DNA from: Oscillospiraceae bacterium
GTDB lineage: Bacteria > Bacillota > Clostridia > Oscillospirales > CAG-382
Direction: 5' to 3'
Assembly (NCBI GenBank): GCA_015064625.1
Contig: SVRW01000012.1
Coordinates: 1-63,928, forward strand
Length of the DNA stretch: 63,928 bases
A program made the translations under genes and the position numbers. Positions 32,688 through 42,480 of this stretch are shown here, one piece after another. Under the pieces are notes generated by a model that ran no database searches, had not been told where the DNA came from, and saw only the letters and a list, made by a program, of their open reading frames with translations. Each line of letters begins with the position of its first letter. Within the stretch, counting starts at the first letter, position 1.

Positions 32688-35324
32688 TTACGCTACTTTA
32701 TTCTCATACATTGAGCCTTTTCCAAGGAAATGCATTTTTATTCTAAGGTAGTCAGTTGAAGTAATTTCTCCGTCACGGTTTACGTCTGCCGCATTTAAGT
32801 ACAAGTCGTCCAATTCATACAAGTGAAGGAAATATCTCTTTATTCTCAGACAGTCTGTAGAGTTTATGTCTCCGCTTCCGTCCACGTCACCCAAAATAAG
32901 AACTGTGTACGTTTTTTCGTAATAATTCAATTTACTTCCCGTACCAACGTATTCCTTAGCGTTTGTTTTAAGAGGTGAAGATTCTTCAAACAACGTTTTT
33001 GTTTTTTCTAAATCAAGCATATCCCACATACCGTAAACCACTTTATCAGATATCCAGACACCGTTTCCTGCAATGGGAGTCAATTCCTTGCTTTCGAACA
33101 ACGCTGTAAGGTTACGGTTTTCAAAAACTGAAAATTCCAATTTGCTTTCCTGAGATATTATCTCTCCGTTTTCAGACCAACCGAGGAATTTACAACCTTC
33201 ATTTGATTCAGCATTGAGAGCAGCTACTTCGCCGTATTTATAAACGTTACCGCCCTTTGCAATGCCGTATTCTTCGTTTGCTGAAGAAGCGTTTACATCA
33301 AACGTTGTACCTCTTGACATTTCAAAATCAACGTCTTCATTCTTTCCAGAGGAATTAACAAGAGTATAATTTACGGAAGAACCTTCGGGAGCTCCGCTTA
33401 TTATTTCCCAAAGTGAATATGAAGGAATGTCGCCAACGAGATATTCTTCGGCAGTAAATGATACGTCTTTAAACTCTACCATTCTTGTGAATCCAACAGA
33501 AGAATTGTATTCTTTAACCGTATATTTTATCGTAGTATCAGAAGCATTTTTTATTTCAAGCTTATAGGATTTGTCACAAGGGAAAATGAAATATTTCTCG
33601 TTTCCGTCAATACCGTACTTATATTCGCTTCCTTCGATTTTAACAGGTTCGTTTCCAATGATAGATGCAACGAGGGCGTTATCTTCTGTTCTATATGCAT
33701 TTACGTCGCTTTCGCCTTCAACGTAAACAACACGATAAGCCTGACCGTTATACGTATATTCTTTAGTTCCATAATAATTTTCGTCTAAAGATACCATCCA
33801 AGCGAAGCAGAGTTCGGGATAATGAGCAGAACCCAAGCTGCTTGCATTCATTACTGCGGTGCTCAAATAGTTGGGATGGTTTATAGCCAAAGCCAATGCC
33901 AAATCACCGAGGGCAACACCTGCGGAATCTATGGTTGCTTCATCATAATCGGTTATTCCAGCTTCTTTGATAGCTGTTTTCAACCATCCAGATATTATCA
34001 TCAGCGCTTCATCTTCTGTACCTCCACTTAAACCAACGTTTTGTATGTATTTTGTCAGAAGTTCGCCCCAACCTGCCTGTGCCTGCGCGATCAATGAATC
34101 TATCAATATCTGACGCTGCTTATACGTGCATCCGAAAATTACAGAACAAATTTCTCTTATCTGATTTTGGTATCTGACAATGTAATTATCACGTGTCACG
34201 AGAAATTCTTTAGCAATTATCGAAACATAATTGGAAAGAAAAACGTTTTGAGAAAAGTCATTTTTCGTATCATCAACGATAAACTCTATAGGTTCTCCTC
34301 CAGGCAACCAGTTTGCCATTCCCAACTTCTTCATCTGGAAATCGTCAACGATATATTCTTCTGTACCGTCCATACAATAATAGAAGAATTTCATTCTGTT
34401 GAGCATATCTTCGTATTCATCAGGATGAGATTCTGCCGTTGGTATTAAAATATCTGTACCGTATCTGCAAAAGCCCAAATCTGCTGGTGCTACGAAAGGA
34501 ACAGGGTCATTGGGGTTTATAATATTATAAATATTTCCGTATTTCCACGTACTTTTAAGCTCGCTTGTAAGTGCTCCTGCGGGGCATGAAAAACAATATG
34601 TATATACGTCATCAAGGGTATAATTTATATCATCGTCAATAACCAAACCGTCGTCAATAGCACCGCCTACAAGGTTTGCTATTGCAGCACCGCGGCTGTA
34701 TCCTGTGATCCAGAGCTTAACATTTCCAGAAATATTCTGAGATTTAAAATAATCACGCAAGAAGGAAATAACAATTTCTTTTCCTTCTGAAAAACCTTGA
34801 TGCTGTCCCTCAGCACCAATAGTAAAATTGCTTGCCCATTCACGTTCATATCCTGACCCTCTTACAGCTACAGCTACAAGAGTATAATCCTTGTTATCAA
34901 CCGTTATAGGCATATTACCCGCAATTACAGCGGCAGAATCATTTGTAGGTTTTACCGTATACCAATCGTTCGCTACAATGTTTTCTTCCTTCATTCCTAT
35001 CTTTTTGAGGAATTCAACTGCATTGGAATGTTGATTGGAATAATCATACGGAATATCAAAAGTGCTTCCGAATGCGGAAAGGGCAAAGCCCATAGTTGCA
35101 GTTGCCAAAGATTGATTATACCAATATGAGGTTAACCAAAAATAATCATTCGTATAAAAACAACTTGTTGTTGTATCGGAAAGCGAATTATATGCAAAAT
35201 CTATTCTTTGAAGAAAGTTTTTGTTTTCAGGCTTTCCTGATAAAACGTCAGACTCCGCAAAAGATAAAACAGTTGCAGACATAAGCATAAAAATTGCCAG
35301 AACAAGAGAGACGATTTTTTTCAT
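32688..35324 (-). CDS. Secreted lipase-like serine hydrolase with C-terminal dockerin
   Basis: The 878-residue protein starts after GATGAGGTAGTGCT with a signal peptide (MKKIVSLVLAIFMLMSATVLSFAES). The catalytic part is an alpha/beta hydrolase of the lipase class 3 type: VAVRGSG early and the nucleophile elbow TGYSRGAAIANLVGG with Ser210. A beta-domain with FLGWSENGEIIS and ALFESKE resembles an InlB B-type repeat (about residues 670-760). The last 70 residues are a type I dockerin (LGDVDGSGDINSTDCLRIKRYF and AADVNRDGEITSTDYLRIKMHF). It is probably secreted and attached to a cohesin-bearing scaffold encoded elsewhere. Substrate unknown: lipid or polysaccharide esters are possible. It has its own promoter at 35357-35385. 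Confidence 0.88.
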   Translation of the reverse strand: MKKIVSLVLAIFMLMSATVLSFAESDVLSGKPENKNFLQRIDFAYNSLSDTTTSCFYTNDYFWLTSYWYNQSLATATMGFALSAFGSTFDIPYDYSNQHSNAVEFLKKIGMKEENIVANDWYTVKPTNDSAAVIAGNMPITVDNKDYTLVAVAVRGSGYEREWASNFTIGAEGQHQGFSEGKEIVISFLRDYFKSQNISGNVKLWITGYSRGAAIANLVGGAIDDGLVIDDDINYTLDDVYTYCFSCPAGALTSELKSTWKYGNIYNIINPNDPVPFVAPADLGFCRYGTDILIPTAESHPDEYEDMLNRMKFFYYCMDGTEEYIVDDFQMKKLGMANWLPGGEPIEFIVDDTKNDFSQNVFLSNYVSIIAKEFLVTRDNYIVRYQNQIREICSVIFGCTYKQRQILIDSLIAQAQAGWGELLTKYIQNVGLSGGTEDEALMIISGWLKTAIKEAGITDYDEATIDSAGVALGDLALALAINHPNYLSTAVMNASSLGSAHYPELCFAWMVSLDENYYGTKEYTYNGQAYRVVYVEGESDVNAYRTEDNALVASIIGNEPVKIEGSEYKYGIDGNEKYFIFPCDKSYKLEIKNASDTTIKYTVKEYNSSVGFTRMVEFKDVSFTAEEYLVGDIPSYSLWEIISGAPEGSSVNYTLVNSSGKNEDVDFEMSRGTTFDVNASSANEEYGIAKGGNVYKYGEVAALNAESNEGCKFLGWSENGEIISQESKLEFSVFENRNLTALFESKELTPIAGNGVWISDKVVYGMWDMLDLEKTKTLFEESSPLKTNAKEYVGTGSKLNYYEKTYTVLILGDVDGSGDINSTDCLRIKRYFLHLYELDDLYLNAADVNRDGEITSTDYLRIKMHFLGKGSMYENKVA

Positions 35325-35356
35325 AGCACTACCTCATCATAATATTGTTTTATTAT

Positions 35357-35385
35357 ATATTAACATATTCTGTCAGAAAAATCAA
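35357..35385 (-). promoter_or_regulatory. Promoter of the dockerin-lipase gene
   Basis: On the minus strand TTGATT (35385-35380), a 17-base spacer and TAATAT (35362-35357) lie 33 bases upstream of the start codon. Confidence 0.6.
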
Positions 35386-35562
35386 TAGTTATATCATATC
35401 AATATATTAAGCTTTTTTAAAACTTTATTATAATTCGGGTACTTTGCTCTTTTAACCTCGATAAAAACAATTATTTTCCCGCATATATTTTTTCAGTGAA
35501 AAGGTATTATAATATACAATGATGTTTTCACAACATTTTTACAACATTTTTATATACGCTAC

Positions 35563-35591
35563 TTGACATTTTTACAAAAATATGGTTTAAT
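35563..35591 (+). promoter_or_regulatory. Promoter of the sugar ABC importer/GH43 operon
   Basis: TTGACA (35563-35568), a 17-base spacer and TTTAAT (35586-35591) precede the binding-protein gene by about 180 bases. Confidence 0.65.
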
Positions 35592-35769
35592 TAAGATGAG
35601 AATTTTGCATAGTATTTTTTGAAACAAACAAAGGAAGTTGTCCATTTTATACAAAATTACAATTTCGGAATTATGCAAGGTTCACATTTCATTTATTCAC
35701 TTAATTTCTTGTAAAAAAATAAAAAATACCATACAAACATCAGCAAAAAAACAAAGAAAGGCCAAAACC

Positions 35770-37608
35770 ATGAAAAAAACAATCAAATTTATCGCACTTT
35801 TCGCATGCTTCGCTATGTGTTTAACCTGCCTTATCGGATGCACAGGCAACCAAGATAAGGGTGAGGATGGTTCATTAGACGAAGAAGGAAACTACCGTCC
35901 CAGCAGTGACGTTGCACAGGTTGAATTCTGGATCAACGGTGACAAATACGAACTCGACGTTTTCTCGTCCTTGGCAGACCAGTTCAATGAAAAGTACAAG
36001 GGTCAAATCAAAGTAAACCTTAAGCAAAAACCCTCTGACGGTTATGAAACCGCAGTTGAAACAGCTCTTACAGGCAACAAGCTTGATCTTTTCTACGTTG
36101 GTGACGCAGGCTATAAAGCTTATGCTGAACAGGGTTTACTTTACGACATAACAGATTTCGTTGAAAACAGCAAAATCTACGATCTTTCAAAAATGTGGCC
36201 TAACGTTATTACACGTTATAAGTACGACGTTAACACAAAGCTTTCTGGAACAGAATCAGGTAGATATTACGGTGTTCCTAAAGATATAGGTCCTACAGTT
36301 ATATATTATAATGAAACCGAATTCGAAAAAGCAGGCATTAAAATAATCAGCGTAGGCGTTGAACAGCTCGAAGCATACAACGGCGGCGCAAAGGATGACA
36401 GAGGCAATACTAAGGCTGATGTTGGTCTTGCTGATGTTACAGTAAAAGAATACGGATATTTCGTAGCAAACGGTCAGAAATACTTCAACAACCAGATTCC
36501 TATGAGCTGGGATGAAACAGTTGAAATTGCAAACATTCTTCAAAACAGCATGAGCAACCCCAACGCTTACGGTTACTTTACCGAATGGTGGTTCAACTAC
36601 GGTTGGTCCGTTGGCGGTGACTGTATTGAGTTCGTTCCCTCTACCGATTCTTCATACAACGGCGGCTGGTACGACTTCACACTCAACGACGATACACCTA
36701 ACTTCATCGTTGCAGACGACGTAAGCGGTACTATTACTGTTAACGGAAACAGCTACAAAGCTGGTGAAATCATTACATATCAGGATAAGCTCGGTCTTAA
36801 TTCCACCTCTGCAGCAGGTGAAAAATACAGCAAAGAAATCACAGCAGAAGTTACAGCTCTTTTAAACGAAGGCAAATTGAATAAGCTCCCCTCACAGAGA
36901 GAAGCATTTACCGAATTTGTTCGTCTTGCAGCTAAACCTTCTACAGTTGTTGACACAGTTAACGGTGTTGAACTTAAAGGTTACGGTATCACTCCTACAC
37001 CTAGCTCCATTGGTTCTGACGCAGGTAAAACTCAGGCATTTGCTCAAGGCGAAATCGCAATGCTCGTTGACGGCAGATGGGACGTTTCCTACTTCCGTGA
37101 TGCTGATTCAGGTATCGACTTCACTTGGGACGTTTGCCCTCTTCCTATGTACAGAGAATACGACGTCGAAGGCTTCGGTGCAGAAAGAGAAACTACTGTA
37201 CACGGTATCGAAGCAGGACACAGTGGTTCAGTTGGTATTTGTATCAACAAGAACTCCGAGCTCAAGGCTGCTTCTTGGAAATTCATCGAATTTGTAGCCA
37301 GTGCAGAAGGTCAGACAGCACAGGCAAAGAAAGGCTTTGCAATTCCTCTTCAGAAAGAGCTTGCTAACACAGAAGTATTCCTTCAGACAGACCTTATGCC
37401 CCGTAACTCCAAGGTATTTATCAACGCTGCTGAAATTCAGGGCGCAGGCGACTGGTGGTATCTCACCGATAACGCTTGGATCGATGACTGGGCAGGCGTT
37501 CTTAACGGTGACGTAAGAAACGGCAAAAAGAGTATGACTGAATTCTTCGAAAGCCAGCAGTTCGCTGATACATACGGCAAATTACTTAAATACACTGAAA
37601 AAAGATAA
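35770..37608 (+). CDS. Carbohydrate ABC transporter substrate-binding lipoprotein
   Basis: The start at 35770 has AGAAAGG upstream and begins a lipoprotein signal: KKTIKFIALFACFAMCL followed by the lipobox CLIGC, with lipidated Cys24. The 612-residue mature protein is a family 1-type extracellular binding protein (VEFWINGDKYELDVFSSLAD, LDLFYVGDAGYKAYAEQGLL, FAQGEIAMLVDGRWDVSYF), longer than the usual 420-450 residues because of an insert in the middle (about 190-400). It binds a sugar or oligosaccharide outside the membrane and delivers it to the two permeases encoded next. Co-transcription with a GH43 glycosidase suggests arabinose- or xylose-containing oligosaccharides. Confidence 0.92.
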   Translation: MKKTIKFIALFACFAMCLTCLIGCTGNQDKGEDGSLDEEGNYRPSSDVAQVEFWINGDKYELDVFSSLADQFNEKYKGQIKVNLKQKPSDGYETAVETALTGNKLDLFYVGDAGYKAYAEQGLLYDITDFVENSKIYDLSKMWPNVITRYKYDVNTKLSGTESGRYYGVPKDIGPTVIYYNETEFEKAGIKIISVGVEQLEAYNGGAKDDRGNTKADVGLADVTVKEYGYFVANGQKYFNNQIPMSWDETVEIANILQNSMSNPNAYGYFTEWWFNYGWSVGGDCIEFVPSTDSSYNGGWYDFTLNDDTPNFIVADDVSGTITVNGNSYKAGEIITYQDKLGLNSTSAAGEKYSKEITAEVTALLNEGKLNKLPSQREAFTEFVRLAAKPSTVVDTVNGVELKGYGITPTPSSIGSDAGKTQAFAQGEIAMLVDGRWDVSYFRDADSGIDFTWDVCPLPMYREYDVEGFGAERETTVHGIEAGHSGSVGICINKNSELKAASWKFIEFVASAEGQTAQAKKGFAIPLQKELANTEVFLQTDLMPRNSKVFINAAEIQGAGDWWYLTDNAWIDDWAGVLNGDVRNGKKSMTEFFESQQFADTYGKLLKYTEKR

Positions 37609-37631
37609 ATTTTCTTTGAAAGAATTAAATT

Positions 37632-38552
37632 ATGAATCTTGAAAAGCTTAATAAAAAAAGAAAAAATGCCGGTATGGGCGAGAACCTTAGCGGGCTTATG
37701 ATGGGAAGCATCCCCGTTATCGGTTTCATACTTTTCGGTATTATTCCGCTTATACTGGCGATTGCTATGGCGTTTATGTACGTTCCAGGAAAGGGCATTC
37801 TTGAAGGTTCTGAATTTGTTGGATTACAAAACTTCAAGAGTGTTCTTGGAGACCATATGTTCTGGCAATCAATAGTTAATACTTTAAGAATGGCAATTGC
37901 TATGCCAATCTGTATAGTTATCTCCCTTATCATCGCATTCTTGCTTACAAAGAATATTAAGGGAAGAAACTTTTTCAGAGGCGTGTACTTTGTACCATAC
38001 GTTTGCTGTGCAGTTGCAGTTGCTCTTATGTGGGAATTGATTTTCAACCAAAACCACGGTATTCTTAACTCCTGGCTGGGACTCACCAGAGAAAATGCAA
38101 TTCCTTGGCTTACTGACTCCTCCACTTATACTTTATGTCTTAATATCATAGGTATATGGGGTGGAACAGCATACGGCATTGTTCTTTACGGCGCTGCACT
38201 TACTAACGTAAACCGTTCTCTTTACGAGGCGGCAGAGGTTGACGGTGCAAACGCTTTCGAATCTTTCTTCAAAATAACGCTTCCAAGCGTTTCTCCCACG
38301 TCATTTTACCTTTTGACAACGGGACTTATCGGTGCCTTGCAGGAATTCACACGTCCGCAGATCATCAGCGGTAACGGTGCAGGACCGAATAACGATGGTT
38401 TGACCATTGTGTTCTATATTTACAGAAGGGCTTTCGTATACAACAACCAGATGGGTGAAGCTGCCGCTGCAGCGTTTATCCTTTCCATAATGATATTGAT
38501 CATTACGGTAATAAACTTTGTTGTATCGAAGAGGTGGGTAAGCTATGACTAA
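37632..38552 (+). CDS. Carbohydrate ABC transporter permease, MalF/UgpA type
   Basis: The 306-residue protein has about six membrane helices and the inner-membrane-component EAA loop (YEAAEVDGANAFESFFKITLPSVSP) that contacts the ATPase. It lies 23 bases after the binding-protein gene and overlaps the next permease gene by 8 bases. Its N-terminus (KLNKKRKNAG) is short and basic as in type I sugar importers. No ATPase gene is in this transcription unit; the MsmX/UgpC-like ATPase encoded at 44000-45592 could serve it. Confidence 0.95.
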   Translation: MNLEKLNKKRKNAGMGENLSGLMMGSIPVIGFILFGIIPLILAIAMAFMYVPGKGILEGSEFVGLQNFKSVLGDHMFWQSIVNTLRMAIAMPICIVISLIIAFLLTKNIKGRNFFRGVYFVPYVCCAVAVALMWELIFNQNHGILNSWLGLTRENAIPWLTDSSTYTLCLNIIGIWGGTAYGIVLYGAALTNVNRSLYEAAEVDGANAFESFFKITLPSVSPTSFYLLTTGLIGALQEFTRPQIISGNGAGPNNDGLTIVFYIYRRAFVYNNQMGEAAAAAFILSIMILIITVINFVVSKRWVSYD

Positions 38553-39429
38553 GAAAAATAAAAAGAAGATGAACTTCAAGAGCTTTATTGGTATGTTTTT
38601 TGTATACCTTGTTCTTATCGTCTTTACCCTTTGGATCTTAATGCCATTCTCCTTAGTTCTGCTTACCTCCTTCAAAGGAATAGTCGAAGCAAACAGCTTG
38701 GACTTCCATTGGTTGCCAGAGAAATTCACAATTCAGGGCTACAAAAAGGTTCTTGAATACGATATGGGTACTGCCTACGAAGGCGTTCCGCTTATCATTT
38801 CAGGCTTTATCAACACTCTTATGATCGTTATTCCTCCAACGTTGCTCGGACTTTTCTCCTCTGCTATAAGCGCATATGCTTTTGCAAAGCTTAATTTTAG
38901 GTTCAGAAATAAAATGTTCGCGCTTCTGTTGGCGACAATGATGATCCCAGGCACTATTCTTCTTACTCCCACCTTTATTATCTACAATCAGATTGGTTGG
39001 GTAAACACTCCCCTCCCTCTGATGATTCCAGGTATGTTCGGTGCTGCCGCTTGCGTTTTCTTCATGCGTCAGTTCTATCTTGGAATCCCTACAGAGCTTA
39101 TAGAAGCTGCAACTATTGACGGAATGAATTATTTCAGTATCTTCTTCAAGATAATGGTTCCTCTTTCCGTTCCTGCATTGCTCGCACAGGCACTTCTCGG
39201 ATTTATCGGTGGATATAACGACTACCTCGGTCCTCTTATTTATTTGCAGGACCCAGAAATGTATACTCTGCAAATTGCTATGAACCAGTTAAAGAGCTAC
39301 TTTGCAGGTAAAAACGTTCCTGCCATGATGGCTGCAACGGTTATCAGTATTATTCCTACGATAGTTCTGTACATAATTGCTCAAAAGCGTTTTGTAGAAG
39401 GTGTTGCTACGAGTGGCATGAAATCATAA
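38545..39429 (+). CDS. Carbohydrate ABC transporter permease, MalG/UgpE type
   Basis: The 294-residue partner permease has six predicted helices and the EAA loop IEAATIDGMNYFSIFFKIMVPLSVPA. Translation is coupled to the previous gene by an 8-base overlap (GAGGTGGG lies upstream). Together the two permeases form the channel for the sugar brought by the binding protein encoded upstream. Confidence 0.95.
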   Translation: MTKKNKKKMNFKSFIGMFFVYLVLIVFTLWILMPFSLVLLTSFKGIVEANSLDFHWLPEKFTIQGYKKVLEYDMGTAYEGVPLIISGFINTLMIVIPPTLLGLFSSAISAYAFAKLNFRFRNKMFALLLATMMIPGTILLTPTFIIYNQIGWVNTPLPLMIPGMFGAAACVFFMRQFYLGIPTELIEAATIDGMNYFSIFFKIMVPLSVPALLAQALLGFIGGYNDYLGPLIYLQDPEMYTLQIAMNQLKSYFAGKNVPAMMAATVISIIPTIVLYIIAQKRFVEGVATSGMKS

Positions 39430-39446
39430 TAATCAGGAGGCATTTA

Positions 39447-41900
39447 ATGTTGAAAAAAAGTATTTCGCTTTTATTAGCTATCATTTCCGTGTTGATAGTG
39501 ACAGCAGGCTGTACTAATGAAGAAAAAGAAGGAACACCTGCAGACGGCACTTTCAGTTACATTACGTACGAAAATGACACGTATGATAATTATTCATATA
39601 ACAAGAATCTTTATTATCTTAACGAGTTGAACTTTGAAATCGCTGACCCAACAGTTATTTACATTGAAGAAGGCGAAGAAAAGGGATATTTTTACGCTTA
39701 CGGAACAAGTGACCTTATCCAATGTCACGGCTTCCAGTGCTGGCGTTCAAAGGATCTGACAAACTGGGAATACAAAGGCGTTGCTTTCGAGCCTGATTAT
39801 TCCGAAACCTGGGCTCAGAATAACTATTGGGCTCCAGAAGTTTTTTATGACGAGGGACGTTATTACCTTTTCTACAATGCAGAAAACTTTAAAGAAAACA
39901 ACCGTCATTGCGGTAGCGTAGCCGTTTCTCAAAACCCATATGGTCCTTTTGAAAATATTAACGGTGAAAAAAACCTTGACGGCAAAATGCTTTTCAAGTC
40001 TCAGCCAGTTTACGATTTCTCCGCAAAGCTGCCAAACCGTGAGGGAATCGAGAACAATGTAATCGACTTCCATCCATTTATTGACCCTGTAACAAAAGAA
40101 AAATATATGTATTTTTCAGCATTTCAGGCTTGGCCAGGAATGACTTATCAGGAGATTTACGGCGTTAAGATGAAGGACTGGTTTACTCCTGATTATTCAA
40201 CCTTAACTCAGCTTACCTCTGTTTACTACGATACCGTTGTAGACAGTAAAGATAAAATGGCTAATGGAGAATTACAATTCGGAAACATTGACGAAGGTCA
40301 AAAAACCGACGCTGCTGTTAACGAAGGTCCTTTCGTATATTACAACGATGGAACATACTACCTCACGTTCTCTGTTTACCCTTACATGAATACCAACTAT
40401 CAGGTAAGACAAGCTCTCGCCACGTCTCCACTCGGAGAATATACAAAGGTACCCCTTAAGCATGGCGGTAGAGTTATGTACACAGAAAACGCTTGGGAAA
40501 ACATCGCAAGTGCAGGTCACCACTGCTTCATCAGATGTGGAGAGCAGCTTATGCTTGCTTATCACACCTTCTTGGATAGAAGAACTGTTGCTGAAGGAAG
40601 AGCGCTTGCCGTTGACGAGGTAAAATTCGTGAAAAACGATGAGGGACAGACAGTTATGCATGTAAATGGTCCCACCTACTCTTACCAACCCCTTCCCGCT
40701 GCGCTTTCAGGATATACGAATTTAGCTCCTTCTGCAACGGTTACAGCTTCACACACCGACGAAAACAGCGACATAGCTTTTCTTACGGACGGCTTGAGAA
40801 AAACACACAAAACCGACCTTGTTAAAGACTATAAGACAAAAACTGTTGAATCCACAACAAAAACAACTATAAATTTCAAATTTGATAAATGGGTAAACGT
40901 TCGTTCAGTAATGGTTTACAACACATTGAACTACAACCTTTCTATCCCTAACATTTCCAGTATAAGATTGAAGTATAAAACAAACGACGGATTTGCATGG
41001 GCAGAAGCAAAGAACGTTAAATTCAATTATGAATGGCATTCCGACTCCCGCTCAACAATGTATCCTGGCGGTGCAGTAATGATTGAATTTGATGAAATGC
41101 CAGTTTCTGAAGTTGAAATTGTAATCACTCTTTCTGAAAACATTCCTTCAGTTGCAATAAGCGAAGTTGTTATATTGGGCAAAGAGGTTGAAAACCCTGC
41201 TCCAGTAACAGCCTTCAAGGAATACACCTACACCAACCCCGCTCCTGTTGAATATATCAAATACAGCGAAGGTAAAGAAGTAGGTTCAGTTGGTGGATTC
41301 AACACAGGCTGGGGCTACGGTGACTTGTCCACTGATGATGGAAGCGAAAACGCGTACATCGAAAACACAGCTCCAGGTGATCAATTCGCATATTTCAAGG
41401 GCGCAGAAGGAGAAAACTTCTACTTCGAAGCTGAAATGACCATCACAGAAGAAGTTCCATACAGATTCTGGGACGGCACTGTTGATCCATATCCTAAGTT
41501 TGGATTGGTATTGAAATCTGACTCAGGAAGCACCTTCTTCTACGTTGACTCCAGATATAACAACGGCTTTAAAAACAAAGCTATCGGATATGCTCAGAGA
41601 AAACAGGATAATAGTGATTACGACTGGGATGCAACAGAAAAACTTGCTAATTGGGATATCGAGTACACAGAAGGAAAATATACCAAGCTTGCTATTGCTC
41701 GTGTAAACGGTACATATTACTTCTTCGCCAACGATAAATTGTTTTCAACAGAAACAGCCCTCAGAGGTCTCACAGGTAATGACGTAGTAGGTGGATGTCT
41801 CGTATTTAATATGGGTATCAAAGTTAAGAACTACAACGTAATTTCTGGTGAACAGGATGTACTTAACAAGATACAGACCTTAGGCGTTACTAACAACTAA
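39447..41900 (+). CDS. GH43-family glycosidase lipoprotein with C-terminal binding domains
   Basis: The 817-residue protein starts after CAGGAGGCATTTA and has a lipobox VTAGC, so it is anchored to the outer face of the membrane. Residues about 50-400 form a five-bladed-propeller GH43 domain: ADPTVIYIEEG (general-base Asp), NYWAPEVFYDEGRYYLFY and NEGPFVYYNDGTYYLTFS (acid Glu). A discoidin-like domain (about 425-580, LAPSATVTASHTDENSDIAFLTDG) and a third beta-sandwich (about 600-810) probably bind carbohydrate. GH43 enzymes are mainly beta-xylosidases and alpha-L-arabinofuranosidases or arabinanases. The enzyme would trim glycans at the membrane for the importer encoded in the same operon. Confidence 0.9.
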   Translation: MLKKSISLLLAIISVLIVTAGCTNEEKEGTPADGTFSYITYENDTYDNYSYNKNLYYLNELNFEIADPTVIYIEEGEEKGYFYAYGTSDLIQCHGFQCWRSKDLTNWEYKGVAFEPDYSETWAQNNYWAPEVFYDEGRYYLFYNAENFKENNRHCGSVAVSQNPYGPFENINGEKNLDGKMLFKSQPVYDFSAKLPNREGIENNVIDFHPFIDPVTKEKYMYFSAFQAWPGMTYQEIYGVKMKDWFTPDYSTLTQLTSVYYDTVVDSKDKMANGELQFGNIDEGQKTDAAVNEGPFVYYNDGTYYLTFSVYPYMNTNYQVRQALATSPLGEYTKVPLKHGGRVMYTENAWENIASAGHHCFIRCGEQLMLAYHTFLDRRTVAEGRALAVDEVKFVKNDEGQTVMHVNGPTYSYQPLPAALSGYTNLAPSATVTASHTDENSDIAFLTDGLRKTHKTDLVKDYKTKTVESTTKTTINFKFDKWVNVRSVMVYNTLNYNLSIPNISSIRLKYKTNDGFAWAEAKNVKFNYEWHSDSRSTMYPGGAVMIEFDEMPVSEVEIVITLSENIPSVAISEVVILGKEVENPAPVTAFKEYTYTNPAPVEYIKYSEGKEVGSVGGFNTGWGYGDLSTDDGSENAYIENTAPGDQFAYFKGAEGENFYFEAEMTITEEVPYRFWDGTVDPYPKFGLVLKSDSGSTFFYVDSRYNNGFKNKAIGYAQRKQDNSDYDWDATEKLANWDIEYTEGKYTKLAIARVNGTYYFFANDKLFSTETALRGLTGNDVVGGCLVFNMGIKVKNYNVISGEQDVLNKIQTLGVTNN

Positions 41901-41908
41901 TGCTTGTT

Positions 41909-41948
41909 CAAGACGATTTGCCTTGAGGCAAATCGTCTTGATTCTTTT
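41909..41948 (+). terminator. Intrinsic terminator of the sugar-importer/GH43 operon
   Basis: CAAGACGATTTGCC (41909-41922), loop TTGA and GGCAAATCGTCTTG (41927-41940) form a perfect 14-bp stem followed by ATTCTTTT, 9 bases after the GH43 stop codon. Confidence 0.92.
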
Positions 41949-41966
41949 AAATGCTTTTTATAGACG

Positions 41967-41981
41967 GCAGATATTATCTGC
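41967..41981. promoter_or_regulatory. 15-bp palindrome, possible operator
   Basis: GCAGATATTATCTGC has perfect 7-base arms around one central base, 22 bases upstream of the start codon at 42003. It could be an operator or a small hairpin in the leader of the next operon. Confidence 0.4.
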
Positions 41982-42002
41982 TGTTCAGGTGCAAAACGAA
42001 AG

Positions 42003-42467
42003 ATGAAAAATATTTACGATATTAAAGAGTTTCAAAATATATGTCAACGGCAAAAGCATCTTATTGCTGGCTACGTTCTTGCTGTGATTGGTTTTATTGG
42101 AATTATAACTCTCGGATGCTTTATTATTGAGAATAATATTCTCCTTACTATATTATTTTCATTGCTTCTGCTTTTCTTCATTTTATCTTCCATAGTGTTC
42201 TGGAAGGTTAAATATTCCATTTTAAATGAGCACAAACTATTTATGGACAATATGGAAATGGGAAGCAAAAGCGATCTTGCGGGATACTTTGTAATGAAAG
42301 AATCAGCTAAAGAAGATGAAAATTTTGACAGTTATATTTTCATCTCTTTAAACAAAAAAACAAGCCTTCTGATTCACCGCCTTTATTCTGTAGATTTTAA
42401 AGAAGGTGAAAAATACCACATCGAATATGTAGGAAATTATATTTATCGTTGGGAACATACCAAGTAG
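42003..42467 (+). CDS. Small membrane protein, unknown
   Basis: The 154-residue protein has two adjacent membrane helices (about 20-41 and 46-68, HLIAGYVLAVIGFIGIITLG and ILLTILFSLLLLFFIL) and a soluble C-terminal domain of about 85 residues, probably cytoplasmic and beta-rich (DSYIFISLNKKTSLLIHRLY). The ribosome binding site (AACGAAAG) is weak. It is the first gene of a four-gene set with spacings of 1-14 bases ending in an ABC ATPase. No family was recognised. Confidence 0.65.
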   Translation: MKNIYDIKEFQNICQRQKHLIAGYVLAVIGFIGIITLGCFIIENNILLTILFSLLLLFFILSSIVFWKVKYSILNEHKLFMDNMEMGSKSDLAGYFVMKESAKEDENFDSYIFISLNKKTSLLIHRLYSVDFKEGEKYHIEYVGNYIYRWEHTK

Positions 42468-42480
42468 AATGGAAGATTTT

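Larger units (their letters stand above)
35325..35769. other. Divergent promoter region, lipase gene and sugar ABC importer
   Basis: The stretch contains a promoter for each flanking gene and a leader of about 170 bases before the binding-protein gene. The repeated CAACATTTTT/ACAACATTTTT at 35531-35551 lies just upstream of the plus-strand -35 box and may be a regulator site. No gene was seen here; the in-frame extension from 35638 lacks a ribosome binding site. Confidence 0.5.

Noticed and set aside
35638..35769. 44-codon N-terminal extension of the binding protein
   Set aside because: It would place the lipoprotein signal inside the protein and has no ribosome binding site.
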